This document shows, piece by piece, positions 14,473-14,585 of a stretch of 14,585 nt of DNA (its first letter is position 1; every line of letters starts with the position of its first letter). This stretch comes from JALQTD01 sp965656785 (lineage in GTDB: Bacteria; Bacteroidota; Bacteroidia; Flavobacteriales_D; Sanyastnellaceae). The stretch covers positions 1-14,585 of the forward strand of contig CBFHLY010000048.1 in NCBI GenBank assembly GCA_965656785.1. The letters are read 5' to 3'. Position numbers and translations under genes: made by a program. The notes under the pieces are model-generated. The model was given only the letters and a program-made list of their open reading frames with translations, had not been told where the DNA came from and did not search any database.

Positions 14473-14516
14473 GGTAGTGTCCCAAAAAGTGTGTAGAGCG
14501 AGGTAAGCTTCTCCAG
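14473..14516. mobile_element. Possible terminal segment of an IS256-like element
   Basis: The string GTGTCCCAAAAAGTGTGTA, preceded by GGTA, resembles terminal inverted repeats of IS256-family elements as I remember them. It lies between the regulator promoter and an IS3 fragment and belongs to neither. No transposase of that type is visible, so only an end would remain. Confidence 0.3.
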
Positions 14517-14585
14517 TACGTTGAGTATTCGAATTTTGCTGCCATTCAAAAGGCTGTCGCTCATGAAGTCCATGCTCCAGGTTTC
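14517..14585 (-). mobile_element. IS3-family transposase OrfB fragment (runs off window)
   Basis: The minus strand reads ETWSMDFMSDSLLNG, then SKIRILNV. This is the start of the integrase (rve/DDE) core of IS3-family OrfB, with the first catalytic Asp in SMDFMSD. In intact transposases LNV is followed by I-D-D-[FY]; here it switches to unrelated sequence at 14516, so the element is cut inside the catalytic domain. The rest lies beyond the window. Confidence 0.8.

Overview
The window reads as an accessory, surface-protein-rich region of a Bacteroidota chromosome, most likely a marine-type member of the Flavobacteriales with fairly high GC. The basis is recognised family signatures: a giant secreted protein with GCTDxxACNY-type repeats, a cargo protein with a type IX secretion (T9SS) C-terminal domain, a Bacteroidota-style exosortase with a PID-CTERM substrate, a TPR/HTH membrane regulator, a FISUMP-domain remnant, and two matches to the Bacteroidota -7 promoter box TAnnTTTG. 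The species cannot be told from the sequence.

Layout. Positions 1-410 hold a possible insertion-sequence scrap and a gene-free leader. Positions 411-7091 (+) encode a 2,226-residue Cys-rich modular surface protein, followed by a strong intrinsic terminator. Positions 7175-7959 are a graveyard: the last codons of a TPR/HTH regulator, the first part of a MazG-like pyrophosphohydrolase with a nonsense codon, and a 5'-truncated FISUMP domain. Positions 8071-12154 (-) look like one operon in the order T9SS-sorted beta-helix/GLUG-like protein, tiny PID-CTERM protein, exosortase, exosortase-associated membrane protein. Positions 12445-12796 hold two more remnants: the 3' end of an unrecognised minus-strand gene, and a shrunken paralog of the giant gene fused to a copy of its terminator. 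Positions 12816-14396 (-) encode an intact membrane-bound TPR regulator with a C-terminal HTH. Positions 14473-14585 hold insertion-sequence debris.

How it fits together. Two surface-export routes sit side by side: Sec/T9SS for the large proteins and Sec/exosortase for the 69-residue PID-CTERM protein. The two convergent junctions, giant gene against regulator, are copies of each other. At 7.1 kb the giant gene is whole and the regulator is reduced to its last nine codons. At 12.7 kb the regulator is whole and the giant gene is reduced to a 37-codon island. This points to an ancient duplication of a surface-protein/regulator pair that was later trimmed in opposite directions, with insertion sequences at the edges.

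The observations most worth checking are this reciprocal split duplication, a perfect terminator-like hairpin inside codons 3-11 of the exosortase, a 9-G and an 8-G tract inside the giant gene, and conserved UNCG tetraloops in the duplicated terminators. No tRNA, rRNA or CRISPR array was seen.
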